A stretch of DNA of 64,000 nucleotides from Apiotrichum sp. Y4204 (Eukaryota > Basidiomycota > Tremellomycetes > Trichosporonales > Trichosporonaceae). The translations under genes were made by a program, and so were the position numbers. Within the stretch, counting starts at the first letter, position 1; each line of letters starts with the position of its first letter. The DNA lies in NCBI GenBank assembly GCA_025531455.1, contig JAMYHL010000005.1, positions 620,001-684,000 on the forward strand. Reading direction: 5' to 3'. This document shows, piece by piece, positions 14,137 to 23,856 of the stretch. The notes beneath the pieces are model-generated. The model ran no database searches. It was not told the DNA's origin and worked only from the letters and a program-made list of their open reading frames with translations.

Positions 14137-15990
14137 ATGCCCTACCACAAGAACACCCACCCCAAGGACGCCGAGCAGGAGTTTGACTTTATCATTCTCG
14201 GCTCTGGTGCCGCCGGCTCCACCGTCGCTGGCCGTCTCGCCGAGAACTCCAAGGCGCGCATCCTCCTCGTCGAGGCCGGTCCTGGGTGAGTAATGGCAGT
14301 TGGCTTGTTTCAACAAGAGCTTGTCTTATGTCCGCCTATCTTTGCAATTTCTGACACCAACTACAGTGACCCCCAGGATGTCAACATTGTCATGACGCCC
14401 GCCCTCGCCATGGAGACCCGTGGCTCCAAGTGGGACTGGAACTTTAAGACCACCATGATCGACCGCCCGGAGTACACCCGTATTGAGTGCCCCAACACCC
14501 GTGGACGTGTTCTCGGTGGCTCCACCTCGCTCAACTACTTTACCTGGCTCCGCGGTTCCGCTGCCACCTACGACAACGAGTGGACGCGCTTCGGCGGCGC
14601 CACCTGGGGCTGGGACGGTGTGAAGGACTACTTTGGCAAGTCGTGCACGTGGCACGATGACAAGGGTCTCTTCAAGGACTACAAAGACCTCCCCAAGGCA
14701 CTCGGCACCAGCGGCCCGCTGAACGTCGCCCACGCCGACCTCCTCGAGGAGACCAAACCGTTCCGCGACAACCTCCAGAAGGCGTGGAAGTCGCTCGGCC
14801 ACGAGCTCACCGTTGACCAGTACAACGGCAAGCAGGGTGGTCTCTTCCACTCGGTCAACTCGGTGTACGGAGGCGAGCGCTCCATCTCCGCCTCCTTCCT
14901 CAAGGGCAAGGACAACATTACCCTCTGCGCCGACACCGTTTCGAAGCGCGTTCTCTTCGGCAAGGACAAGCGCGCCGTGGGTGTCGAGGTGATTGGCCCC
15001 GACGGTCGCGAGTACAAGTTCTACGCCAAGCGCGAGGTCATCATCTCGCAGGGTGTCTACGAGTCCGCCAAGCTTATGCTCCTTTCGGGTATTGGTGACA
15101 AGGACCACCTCGAGACCTTCTCGATCCCGTGCATCATGGACTCGAAGCACGTCGGCCAGAACCTCCTCGACCACCCGATCTTCTCGCACGTCTTCAAGAT
15201 CAAGGACGGCTATGGTCTCGACGACATTCTCCTGCGTGCTGGCCAGCTCAAGGACAAGGCTATCGACCAGTACAAGAAGAACAAGACGGGTCCCATGTCG
15301 TCGCCGCTTCTCGAGCTTGTCGGCTTCCCGCGTATCGACGACTACCTCGAGAAGTGCCCCGAGTACGTCAAGCTCAAGAAGGAGAACGGTGGCAAGGATC
15401 CCTTCGGTCCCGACGGCCAGCCCCACTTCGAGATCGACTTTGTGCCCGTCTTCGCCTCGGCGTTCCAGTGGCACTTCCCCGACCCCCCGAAGGGCAACTA
15501 CCTTTCGGTCATTGTCGACCTTATGCGCCCGCAGTCGCACACCGGAAACGTCAAGCTCAACACGACCGACCCCTTCGACCAGGCCCACATCAACCTCGGC
15601 TTCCTCTCGCACGACATGGACATCCTCGCGCTCCGCGAGGGCACCCGCTTCATCGGCGACCTCTTCTACAAGGGAGAGGGCATGCGCGACATTGTCGAGG
15701 CCGACTACCCCTGGCCGCTGGACCGCAAGAGCGACGAGCAGATGCACCGCGAGATCCTCGAGCGCTCCCAGACCGGCTTCCACCCCTGCGGCACCAACCG
15801 CATGGCCAAGGACATTGGTGACGGTGTTGTTGACCCCCACCTCCGCGTCCACGGCACCCAGGGCCTCCGCATCATCGACGCCTCCATCTTCCCCTTCATC
15901 CCCGACTGCCGTATCCAGAGCGTCGTCTACATGGTCGCCGAGAAGGGTTCCGACTTCATCAAGGCCGCCCACCCCGACCTTTACAAGTAA
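14137..15990 (+). CDS. GMC (glucose-methanol-choline) flavin oxidoreductase
   Basis: Exons 14137-14285 and 14367-15990 give 590 residues. The FAD-binding fold is at the N-terminus (FDFIILGSGAAGSTVAGRLA, with LVEAGPG). The first GMC signature is RGRVLGGSTSLNYFTWLRGS, and the second region has SGIGDKDHL and VGQNLLDHP. The catalytic histidine is H522 in GFHPCGTNRM. At the second catalytic position, usually His or Asn, this protein has PDCRIQ, placing an arginine there; I recall that as a feature of one GMC subgroup. No secretion signal is visible, so an intracellular enzyme is likely. Oxidation of an alcohol or choline-like substrate, with hydrogen peroxide as product if oxygen is the acceptor, is the family expectation; the substrate cannot be told. 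Confidence 0.93.
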
Positions 15991-16299
15991 ACGAGCAGCC
16001 GGTACGCGGATGAGCAGGAACAATGGCTGCACAAGAAGGAAGGCAGGCACAAGGAGATATAAAAATACGAAACTCCAGATAGTTGAATGAATGACGGTAG
16101 TACCTCTCCAACATCAATAGATCCACATTGACGCAGTCAACGAGGCTTTCAATGGCCTCTACCCGTAGCCTAAAGCCTCCGGGAGTGTTAGACAATTTTG
16201 GTCTGCAAGCTCTTAGTCTGAAAGAAGCATAACGTAGACGAGCATTCCATCTGTCCCATCCAACAAACGCCACGAACGCCCGTTTCTGCCTGACATCCA

Positions 16300-16397
16300 G
16301 GAGACATAGCTCAGCTGGGAGAGCGAGCGACTGAAGTTCAGTTCCAAGGATCTTCTAGATCATCGCTAGGTCGGGTGTTCGATCCACCCTGGCTCCA
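16300..16397 (+). tRNA. tRNA-Phe (GAA) with a 25 nt intron
   Basis: The D arm (GCTC-AGCTGGGA-GAGC), anticodon stem AGCGA/TCGCT, T arm GGGTG-TTCGATC-CACCC and acceptor GGAGACA/TGGCTCC fold as a tRNA. The anticodon GAA is at 16333-16335. An intron at 16337-16361 begins after position 37, the standard site, and carries a TTC able to pair with the anticodon. Internal A and B boxes are present, and a Pol III T-run terminator is at 16425-16430. One acceptor pair (A5 with G68) is mismatched. Confidence 0.88.
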
Positions 16398-16424
16398 GGA
16401 GCCTGGCAAGTTCGTCAGGTAGCT

Positions 16425-16430
16425 CTTTTT
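16425..16430 (+). terminator. Pol III terminator of the tRNA-Phe gene
   Basis: A run of six T begins 28 bp after the tRNA 3' end, the normal RNA polymerase III stop signal. Confidence 0.6.
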
Positions 16431-17073
16431 CTAGTCTCTTGACAGAGCGAATGAGGGCTGAGAGGGAGCGTGGAACGTGTGCAAGCTGGCGGGCTCGCAA
16501 AAGACAAGCCCCCTGCCACAGCGATCAGCGATCAGCGATCAGATCTACGCCGGCTGCCAGTCGGAACTTGGACCGTTATCCAATAGTGGGCCTCGAGACT
16601 TGCGAGGACCGTCCACATCAGGCGGATCAATCCATGCGATTGACGGCGATGTGGCTAGCGTCAGCCACGCACGCCCCCACCTAGCCATTCTCGCACTTTC
16701 CTACTATGTTTCTGGTAACCTTCCGATGCGGAGTGTGCATGCAGAACTACGAGTCCAGCCAGCTAACGCCGTTTGTGGACGGATGACGCTTTCCCGTCGT
16801 GTGGTTGGTTGCCTGTCGTGGTGGAAAGTCTATGATGTAGGCATGATGTCAATATTACGGCATGGGGAGTAGACCGGTAGACCTGGCTTTTGTTGCCTCG
16901 TGGATGGACTTTGCAGGTCCCAAGCTCTCAAACCTCTGCTCTCATCTCGGGCTCCAAGCTCCATAGGGCAATGTTGGGGAGAGCGCGGCCGACGATGGCC
17001 ATGATCTCTGGGGCAACGAGGACGACTCATATGGCAACTCGACTCTGTCTGTACGTCGCCCATCGCTAACTCC
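16431..17073. other. Intergenic region upstream of the DyP gene
   Basis: About 640 bp without a gene. It contains a short tandem run of GATCAGC units at 16519-16541. Nothing else stands out. Confidence 0.4.
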
Positions 17074-18183
17074 ATGAACAACACTACACTCCGCACGCTG
17101 CCCCGAGCCTGTCGCCTGCCTCTCCGCCTCCCAAAGCCGACTGTATCCCTCCAACAGCAGCGCGCACTCTCGTCGCTCTCGCAATCGGCTCGTCCCCGCT
17201 CGTTCCCATCTCCTCGCCGACCGCCAGGCCTCACCCCACCACCAACCCTCACCAGAATGGCACAGACACAAGCCATCCAGGCGCCGCTGACCAAGCAAGC
17301 CACCTTCCTCATCCTGACCGTCAACGCAGGCAAGGAGGGCGACGTCAAGGACGTGCTTGGCGATGTCGGTGATTTGGCCAAGAACGTCGCATTCCGCGAC
17401 GCATCGGCTGCGCTTTCCGTCACGGTCGGAATTGGCGCCCGCGTATGGGACAAGTGCACGGGTCTGCCCAAGCCGACCGACCTCGCGCCGTTTACGGAGA
17501 TCAAGGGCCCGACACACACTGCCCCGTCCACTCCTGGCGATATCCTCTTCCACATCCGCGCCGAGCGCCGCGACATGGTCTTTGAGTTTGAGCGCCTCCT
17601 CCTCGACCAGCTTGGCGACTCGGTTTCCGTCGTCGATGAAGTCTTCGGGTTCCGCTACTTTGATGCCCGCGACGTACTCGGATTCGTCGACGGAACCGCC
17701 AACCCCGTCGGCCCCGCTGTCCCCGACTCGGTCCTCGTGACTGATGCCGAGGACAAGCCGTGCTGCGGCGGCTCGTACCTCGTCGTGCAAAAGTACCTGC
17801 ACGACCTGAAGGGGTGGAACAAGCTGTCGACAGAGGAGCAGGAGAAGATTATCGGGCGCACAAAGATGGACAATGTCGAGCTGCCAGACCAGCCGGACGA
17901 CGCGCAAAAGCCGCACAAGCAGCTCAACACGATCACGGACGAGAGCGGCACCGAGTTTGACATTCTCCGCGACAACATGCCCTTTGGCGCGCCGGGCAAG
18001 GGCGAGTACGGCACGTACTTTATCGGCTACTCGCGCCGCCTGTGGGTGACGCAGAAGATGCTCGAGCGCATGTTCATCGGCGTGCCAAAGGGCAAGCACG
18101 ACCGCATCCTCGACTTTTCTCGCGCCGTCACCGGTTGCACGTTCTTCGTCCCCAGCGCGGACATGCTCGACTCTATCGGATAG
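17074..18183 (+). CDS. DyP-type heme peroxidase (B-type-like)
   Basis: A single-exon ORF of 369 residues. The distal motif GFVDGTANP carries the catalytic aspartate D206. The downstream B-type pattern is intact: VVQKYLHDLKGWNKLS, IIGRTKMDN, an axial-histidine candidate in KPHKQL, the distal arginine in ILRDNMPFG, and GCTFFVPS near the end. It should use hydrogen peroxide to oxidise dyes or other substrates. The first 60 residues are rich in R, S, L and P with no acids, like a mitochondrial presequence. A second ATG at 17257 would start a cytosolic form (MAQTQAIQAP), so dual targeting through alternative starts is possible. It lies between the tRNA and the P450-like gene, on the same strand as the GMC oxidoreductase. 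Confidence 0.92.
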   Translation: MNNTTLRTLPRACRLPLRLPKPTVSLQQQRALSSLSQSARPRSFPSPRRPPGLTPPPTLTRMAQTQAIQAPLTKQATFLILTVNAGKEGDVKDVLGDVGDLAKNVAFRDASAALSVTVGIGARVWDKCTGLPKPTDLAPFTEIKGPTHTAPSTPGDILFHIRAERRDMVFEFERLLLDQLGDSVSVVDEVFGFRYFDARDVLGFVDGTANPVGPAVPDSVLVTDAEDKPCCGGSYLVVQKYLHDLKGWNKLSTEEQEKIIGRTKMDNVELPDQPDDAQKPHKQLNTITDESGTEFDILRDNMPFGAPGKGEYGTYFIGYSRRLWVTQKMLERMFIGVPKGKHDRILDFSRAVTGCTFFVPSADMLDSIG

Positions 18184-18588
18184 AACATAACTTACAGACG
18201 ACAGACAAAGTAGAAGTTATGCAGCTTGTGCCAGATAGCCGAGGACGAGGGGAGGCGTCCTGCTGACCACAGACAATGGCAGGGGTCTGGTTGGTGTGCC
18301 ATTGTGGCTTACGCCAGTGGCGCCCTCTGAGCCTTGCGTTCCGCACTCGCAACGCCACCTCCTGTGCGCCTCCGATTGTCAGCTCGGTTGCGACCTCGGG
18401 GAATAACAATGGCCGTTGTGCGGGTGGGGGAGTGGGGGAGCACTCTGGGACCGGCAGCGATCACAGTGAACGCCGATGGCAGCTGACACGGCGCGCACCC
18501 ATTTCCGCATCTCATCTCGTGCTTTCTTCTACATTGCCCAACTAACAACTGACCGCCCACACTCAATTCACTCATTCCCTGCGACAAG
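18184..18588. other. Intergenic region, DyP / P450-like gene
   Basis: About 400 bp between two tandem plus-strand genes, holding the DyP 3' end and the P450-like promoter. No ORF or repeat is supported. Confidence 0.4.
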
Positions 18589-20577
18589 ATGATGAAATTC
18601 ATCCCGATGCCGAACGGGATGCGCGAGGAGCTCGGCCCAGTGGACATGCCCCCGCCCGCGACGCTCGCCGAGATCAAGGCGACGCTGGCGGACGACTGGG
18701 CCAAGTTCTCGCGCGACGTAGCAGGCGCAGACCTCACCCCCTTCGCGCGGCTGTTCGTCCAGGCCCTCCTCATCATCCTCGCTGTTGGGGCCGCACGCAC
18801 TGTTCGCGCACACTTGGACAACAGACGGAAACGCACACCACTCGCTCACCTCCCCCACAACCCCACTTCTGGCACCGGACTGATCGACTTTACGCTCGGC
18901 GAACCCGCGCTCTGGACCACGGATCCGGTCGCGGCCGCGCGCGTCCTCGACACCACTGACCCCGTGTTCCGTCCTCTGGCACCGCACGGCGTACTTCGCA
19001 CACTCGGCGTGCCTGCCGGTGACGCCAACAGGAAAGGGATGGCCGAGACGCTCGCCCGCGCACTCGCCCCGACTGACGCGGCGGCTGCCCTCGACGCGGC
19101 GTATGCTCTCCGCGAACACTGGGCGGATAAGGGAACGGGACGGGAGGAGAAGATGGATCTCCTCGGCCCGGCACATATCCTCGCGCTGAACGCGTATGGT
19201 GCCTGCTCGCTCGGCGTCGACTTTGGCGCTTTTGCAAGTCAGCACAGGGTCGTCCGTCTCGCTGAGGCAGCCCGCAAGACCGCCCACTCCCAGGCGGGTA
19301 TCGCTGCGGCCCAGGATTCCTCCCCCCAGCTCGGCTGGATCGTGAGTCGGATGTGGACAGGCTGAGAAGGAGGGCCTGACGGTAGCCAATGGCCAACCGG
19401 CGCGCCACAAAGCGGTTGGCATACGCCATCGAGGCGCTGTGCCAGGACCGCGTCCTCGCCACCATCTGCGACGTTAATGCCGCCAGACGCGAGCGCCTGC
19501 AGACACTCGGGACTGATGCTGGGACTGGCCCAGAGCCACTAGAGGACGATCATAACCTCCTTGAGGCACTGGTTCGCCAGCGTCACTGGCCGGTCAAGGA
19601 GGAGCACCGTCTTGGCGAGTATGATGTCGTCGGTCCGGTTGCCGTTGTGGTGAGTTGCGACCCAGAGGAAGCATGGTACGGAGGAAGCCCTTTGGCTCTT
19701 CCTTGCACGAGCTGCGTTCACTCTACCACACTCACACCGCTAACACACAGCTTACCGACGGCGCAACTGCTACCGCAAACCTCATCGCCGAGACACTGCA
19801 TGCTCTTGCTCTCCGCCCCGAGGTCCAGTCCCGCCTGCGCACAGAGGTCCAAGCCGTGAACACTGACCGCCCCGATCTGTGAGTGGGGCGCAGGACAGCT
19901 GTCAGAGTCCGGAACCAGCTGCTTCCGATATTGCTCAATTGCTAACTGCCAGTCAAACCCTCATGTCTCTTCCCTTCTTGTCAGCAGTTACATGCGAAGC
20001 GCAGCGCCTCCACCCTCTGCAGCCTGTGGTTGTCCGCGAGTCGACTGCAACTGCCACCATTCCGCTTGCCACCCCTCTTCCCGGCTCAGACGGCGGAGCG
20101 TGGGGAAAGGAGGTGCGCGTTCTGGCCAACACAAAGGTGTTTGTCTGTGAGTACGGATTTCTTATGTTGGACCCTCCGTTGACAGCAGCCTACACCCCAG
20201 CGCCGGAGGACGCGAGCTTTTACCCCGATCACACCCCCACTACTACTACGACACCCGCGCCGCCCCCGACACCCTCAGTCGCAGAGGCGGCACTCGCGGC
20301 CCTCTCCGCCCCTGCCGAACTTATTCTCCGCGCCGCGCTCTTTGTTCTCCTCCGCGCCTTCTCGTTCGCCCCCGCCCCTGATACCAAGATCGAGCACAAG
20401 ACTGTGGGGTGAGTGTGTTGCCAGCTCCCCACAGCTCGCACTGACGTCAGACTGTATCCCTCTCCCTGCGTTGCGGGGGAGAGCGGGGCCCAGCTCCCCC
20501 TCCTCGTTCGCGACGTGACGCACGCGAAATCAGCCTCACCTGAGAAGATCGGGAAGCGCCGCGCCGCTGGGCGCTAG
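18589..20577 (+). CDS. Cytochrome P450-like protein lacking the heme-cysteine loop
   Basis: Six exons (18589-19341, 19386-19649, 19751-19878, 19953-20146, 20189-20408, 20451-20577) stay in frame for 561 residues. P450 features: an N-terminal membrane anchor (LFVQALLIILAVGAARTV), an I-helix relative (TDGATATANLIAETL, about residues 341-355) and the K-helix ExxR as E397-AQ-R400 in TCEAQRLHPLQP. The normal meander and FxxGxRxCxG heme loop are missing. In their place is a T/P-rich linker (TTTTTPAPPPTPS), followed directly by an L-helix-like segment (AELILRAALFVLLRAFSF) and the usual final strand (LPLLVRDV). The WxxxR C-helix is also eroded. It probably cannot bind heme through cysteine. It is either a repurposed P450 fold or an early-stage pseudogene, but the clean splice frame argues for an expressed protein. 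Confidence 0.75.
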
Positions 20578-20630
20578 TGGTTTAGACTTTTCAGGATCTT
20601 GCCCGGAGCACAGGAGACGATGTAACCAGC

Positions 20631-20785
20631 TTGTCAGGATTGCCATAAGGCAGCGCCGTAACGTATCTGCAAAGGAGTTCATTGTCAGAACGTCGACTGA
20701 GCGATCTGAGCTTGATGAACCGTCGAGTCCGCGACACAGGTTCACACTGAGTGATCGCTGATCGGCGGCGCCCGGCGACGCCCGG
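20631..20785 (+). repeat. Degenerate dispersed repeat, copy 1
   Basis: This stretch aligns by eye with 43183-43345 in the same orientation (for example TCAGAACGTCGACTGAGCGAT against TCAGAACGTCAACCGAGCGAT). Frame-related codons LSERRLSDLSL and LSERQPSDHNL are shared, suggesting a decayed coding or transposon fragment. The copy here has small deletions and an early stop. Confidence 0.5.
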
Positions 20786-21811
20786 GGGACGTTCTTGCGC
20801 AGTATCCCAGAGGCTGAGGCATTTGCTGTTGTTTGCTACTTTGCTATTGTTGCGCTGATCTGTTTGCCCGCTGATCGAAAATGGTGTCGATCAAGGACAA
20901 CAAGGAACCTCGACTGATCAACAGATCAGCAACTCAGCAGATCAACAAGGCCTGGGGGGCACGTCATTTTATTCTCCGATCCGAAGGGGGTTTCTCGTTG
21001 GTTGTCTGGGGAGATGTTATTTCCGTATCTCCGCATATCCGCTCACCTCTCCAGCATGACTCTGCCCCAAACTGGCCCCGCGCACACGACTGGTGGGCGC
21101 GGTGGGGAAAGGAGGGGCCTCGCTGGCAGCGCACACGCACCTCTTGTTGTGTGTGTTCTCTCCTCTAATCGTTCTTGACTCTATCCAATATCCCATCCAG
21201 CATCCCAACTCAGCATCCATACTCATCATTCATCAACTGATATCATCACAGTCAGGAGGCAATGACGCGAGTCACACATCTCTCGCCCAGGATCTGATTT
21301 CTGATCCGTGGATTGGGCTACCAGATGGGAAGCACTTTCGCAGCCGACCGGTCGGCCCATGGCCATTCATCATCCATCCGTCTGGCCATGCTATGTGCAT
21401 GCTTGCCCTACAAGGTCAAGATCCATTCATGATGTGGCAGACGCGAACACTGTTTCTGATCTCTGTCGTGTATCCCCGCGCCCGAACCCCATAAGTCTGT
21501 AGGAGTGCTGCCATTGCACTCGCCCACTTGGGGCTGAGCGCTGCGTTGCTGACTGCCTGGATGTCTCCCTTGTCACATCCATCAAACGCGCCGTTCCCGC
21601 GGCCGTGCTCAGCAGACCCGGTGCGGGGGCAGGGCCTGACCGGGCGGTGATGATGGCGTTACACACATCCACCATCAACACACAATTCGCACTCCCACAC
21701 AGCTTTGCACTCAGGTTGACTCATTTCGCATCCATCATCCCCCAGTCATCCGGTGTGCTTCCTTCCCACATTCTTGACCCCTTACCGCACGATTCAACAG
21801 CCCATGTACGA
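20786..21811. other. Gene-free region
   Basis: About 1 kb without a supported gene. It has scattered GATCAAC/GATCAGC words at 20870-20950. I see no conserved protein. Confidence 0.4.
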
Positions 21812-21819
21812 TATATAAA
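21812..21819 (+). promoter_or_regulatory. TATA box (TATATAAA) ahead of a low-complexity transcript
   Basis: A consensus TATATAAA in GC-rich DNA is followed by a pyrimidine-rich leader (CTCACCTCGTTCTCCACTC) and an ATG 77 bp downstream at 21896. Confidence 0.5.
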
Positions 21820-21895
21820 TCAGCCTCTCCGCGGTCCTCACCTCGTTCTCCACTCACTCTCTCATTACTCTTGACTTTATCAGCTCGACCGCGAC

Positions 21896-22351
21896 ATGCG
21901 ACATGCGACTAGCGACTTAGACACGACTACGACCTTCGACACTTGCCCTTCGCCGCGTCGACCTCGCGATGACCCCTCCCCTATCCCCATTCCTCGCACG
22001 GCCTCCCGACCCCGACTTCCGCCGCGTCGACCTCGCGATGACCCCTCCCTTTCCCCTTCCTTCGCTCGGCCTCTGCGCGCCCGACACATCGACCACCGCA
22101 CGACACACGACACACGACATACGACTCGACTCGACTCGACTTGCCGGGACGCGACTGGCATCTGGATGGATCGGGGGTGTTGGATGGCTTGGATGGGTCG
22201 CGAGCGGTGGCGTTTAGGACGATTGGCGGCGGCGGCGGCGGTAGAGACGGTGTTGAACGTTACGTTTCCTTTCCCTTTTCCCTCCCCTCCCTACCTCACA
22301 AGCACTTTACGTTACCCTCTTGCGTGGGGGCTAGCGCCATTCACTTCGTGA
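21896..22351 (+). CDS. Possible low-complexity protein (unrecognised)
   Basis: A 151-residue ORF starting 77 bp after a strong TATA box. It is rich in R, P, S and T, with a tandem duplication of 69 bp (units at 21951 and 22020) that preserves the frame and repeats RRPRDDPS. A pentanucleotide run (CGACT repeats, about 22122-22141) is also translated. No domain is recognised, and other frames are open too, so it may equally be a non-coding transcript. Confidence 0.3.
   Translation: MRHATSDLDTTTTFDTCPSPRRPRDDPSPIPIPRTASRPRLPPRRPRDDPSLSPSFARPLRARHIDHRTTHDTRHTTRLDSTCRDATGIWMDRGCWMAWMGRERWRLGRLAAAAAVETVLNVTFPFPFPSPPYLTSTLRYPLAWGLAPFTS
21951..22088 (+). repeat. Two-copy tandem repeat, 69 bp unit
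   Basis: CGCCGCGTCGACCTCGCGAT plus ten more bases occurs identically at 21951 and 22020; the remainder of each unit is diverged but CCT-rich. Confidence 0.65.
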
Positions 22352-22830
22352 CATATTGATACGCCTCTACCTACTTTTTGCAGCCCCGTCTCTGTGGCGG
22401 TGGGTGCGAGGAAGGGGTGGACAGACCTTTTAGTGTTGTAATGGTGCAGGAATGAACATTATTTATCTGCTGGCACTTTGTCTTCATACTTCTGGGAGTT
22501 GTGGTCCTGTGCAGATAGGACGAGCAGAACGGGGCAAATGGTAACGAGCGATATGGCAGCCAGGTGCGGATAAACATAAACCCCCAGGACATATTCATGC
22601 CCCACCACGGAGATACCCTCAACTCCGCCCCTTTCTCACGTGACCATTTTCATCTTTCCATCTTTGTCCCTGCCAGATGGCACACACAAACCTCAACATC
22701 CAAGGTCCTCAACAAGAGACCGCCATAACAAAAACTCTCGCCTCTACAAGTTTGCCACCAATCCATCCCCCCCATCCCACCCCGCGCCGACCCGTCCCTC
22801 TATACCCCCTTCCGCCACTAGAAATTCACG
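22352..22830. promoter_or_regulatory. Upstream region of RPB6
   Basis: About 480 bp with no ORF. The last 100 bp before the RPB6 ATG are rich in C and T (CCACCAATCCATCCCCCCCA), a typical fungal leader. Confidence 0.4.
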
Positions 22831-23610
22831 ATGTCCGACGACGAGCGCATGGGCGACTACGATGCGGGCGGATACGACTTTGACGGCGAGGACCCGGACC
22901 ACATCGAGTGCGTTGTGTAGTTGGCGGGGCTGGCGGGGCTGACGGCAGGTACGATGCGGAGCTCGAGCCGCGCGACGAGGAGGAGGACATGAACGACGAG
23001 AATATCATCCTGGTGCGCAAACAATTATAAACTTCACGTCTAATGATTTCCAGTCGGGCGATGTCCCCGAGGACGCAAAGCAGCGCACGGGCAAGGCGGC
23101 CAAGCCGAACGAGCAGCGCATCACGACGCCGTACATGACGAAATATGAGCGCGCGCGTGTGCTCGGGACGCGGGCACTGCAGATCTCGTGAGTGGATTGG
23201 TGGGGTGGGAATTGGGAGCTGGGAGCCGGGAGAGTGGGGGAGTGGGATGTGGATGCGGATGGGGTGGGATCAATGTTGGGCGTTGGTGGGGAGGCTGGGA
23301 GGGCTGAGTGGATGTACGGTGGGAACGGAGAGAGGGGGAGGACGCCAGAAGAGGAGCGGCACAAGATGATGGATGGGTAATCGCAATTCCGGCCCGAAAA
23401 CATCATGACGAATCTCCACAAGTCCTCTGTCCAGAACTAACATCCAGAATGAACGCACCCGTGCTCGTCGCAGTGGAGGGCGAGACGGACCCGCTCGAGA
23501 TTGCGCTCAAGGAGCTCGCAGAGAAGAAGATTCCGCTCGTAATCAGGCGGTACCTCCCCGACAACTCGTTTGAGGACTGGAAGGTCGAGGAGCTCATCGT
23601 GCAGGAGTAG
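22831..23610 (+). CDS. RPB6: RNA polymerase subunit RPB6 (ABC23/Rpo26)
   Basis: Four exons (22831-22907, 22949-23012, 23054-23187, 23448-23610) encode 145 residues. An acidic N-terminus ([11 protein letters not shown]) precedes the conserved core: [64 protein letters not shown], ending VEELIVQE. This is the shared small subunit of RNA polymerases I, II and III, binding near the clamp. Two introns are 41 nt; the third is 260 nt and falls inside the most conserved region (between QIS and MNAPV). It converges on the TBC gene about 250 bp downstream. Confidence 0.97.
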
Positions 23611-23856
23611 GCGGGATCTCGTGGACGCTTTTTGCAGAGTGGACGGCGGCGCGGAGACGGGGTGGTCTCGGCCGCTATGCATTGTATATAGACAGAAGGG
23701 CTGGGTGTTTATTACTGACAGGGTGTGTTACTCGACGCTGACCGAGAACTGCGTGATAACTCGACGTCTCGGTCTCAAAGTACGCCGCCGGACCCGTGTA
23801 CAAGACCATGCATGGTATCTAATAACTGTAATGCCTCGCTTCTGATCCCACCCCTT

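Noticed and set aside
14326..16050. 574-residue minus-strand ORF opposite the GMC oxidoreductase
   Set aside because: It mirrors the strong C-ending codon bias of the real gene; the repetitive V/L/E/D/G content is a typical antisense shadow.
16519..16541. Short GATCAGC repeats considered as a CRISPR-like or regulatory array
   Set aside because: The units are adjacent 7-mers without spacers; this is a small tandem repeat, and CRISPR arrays are not expected in a fungal nuclear genome.
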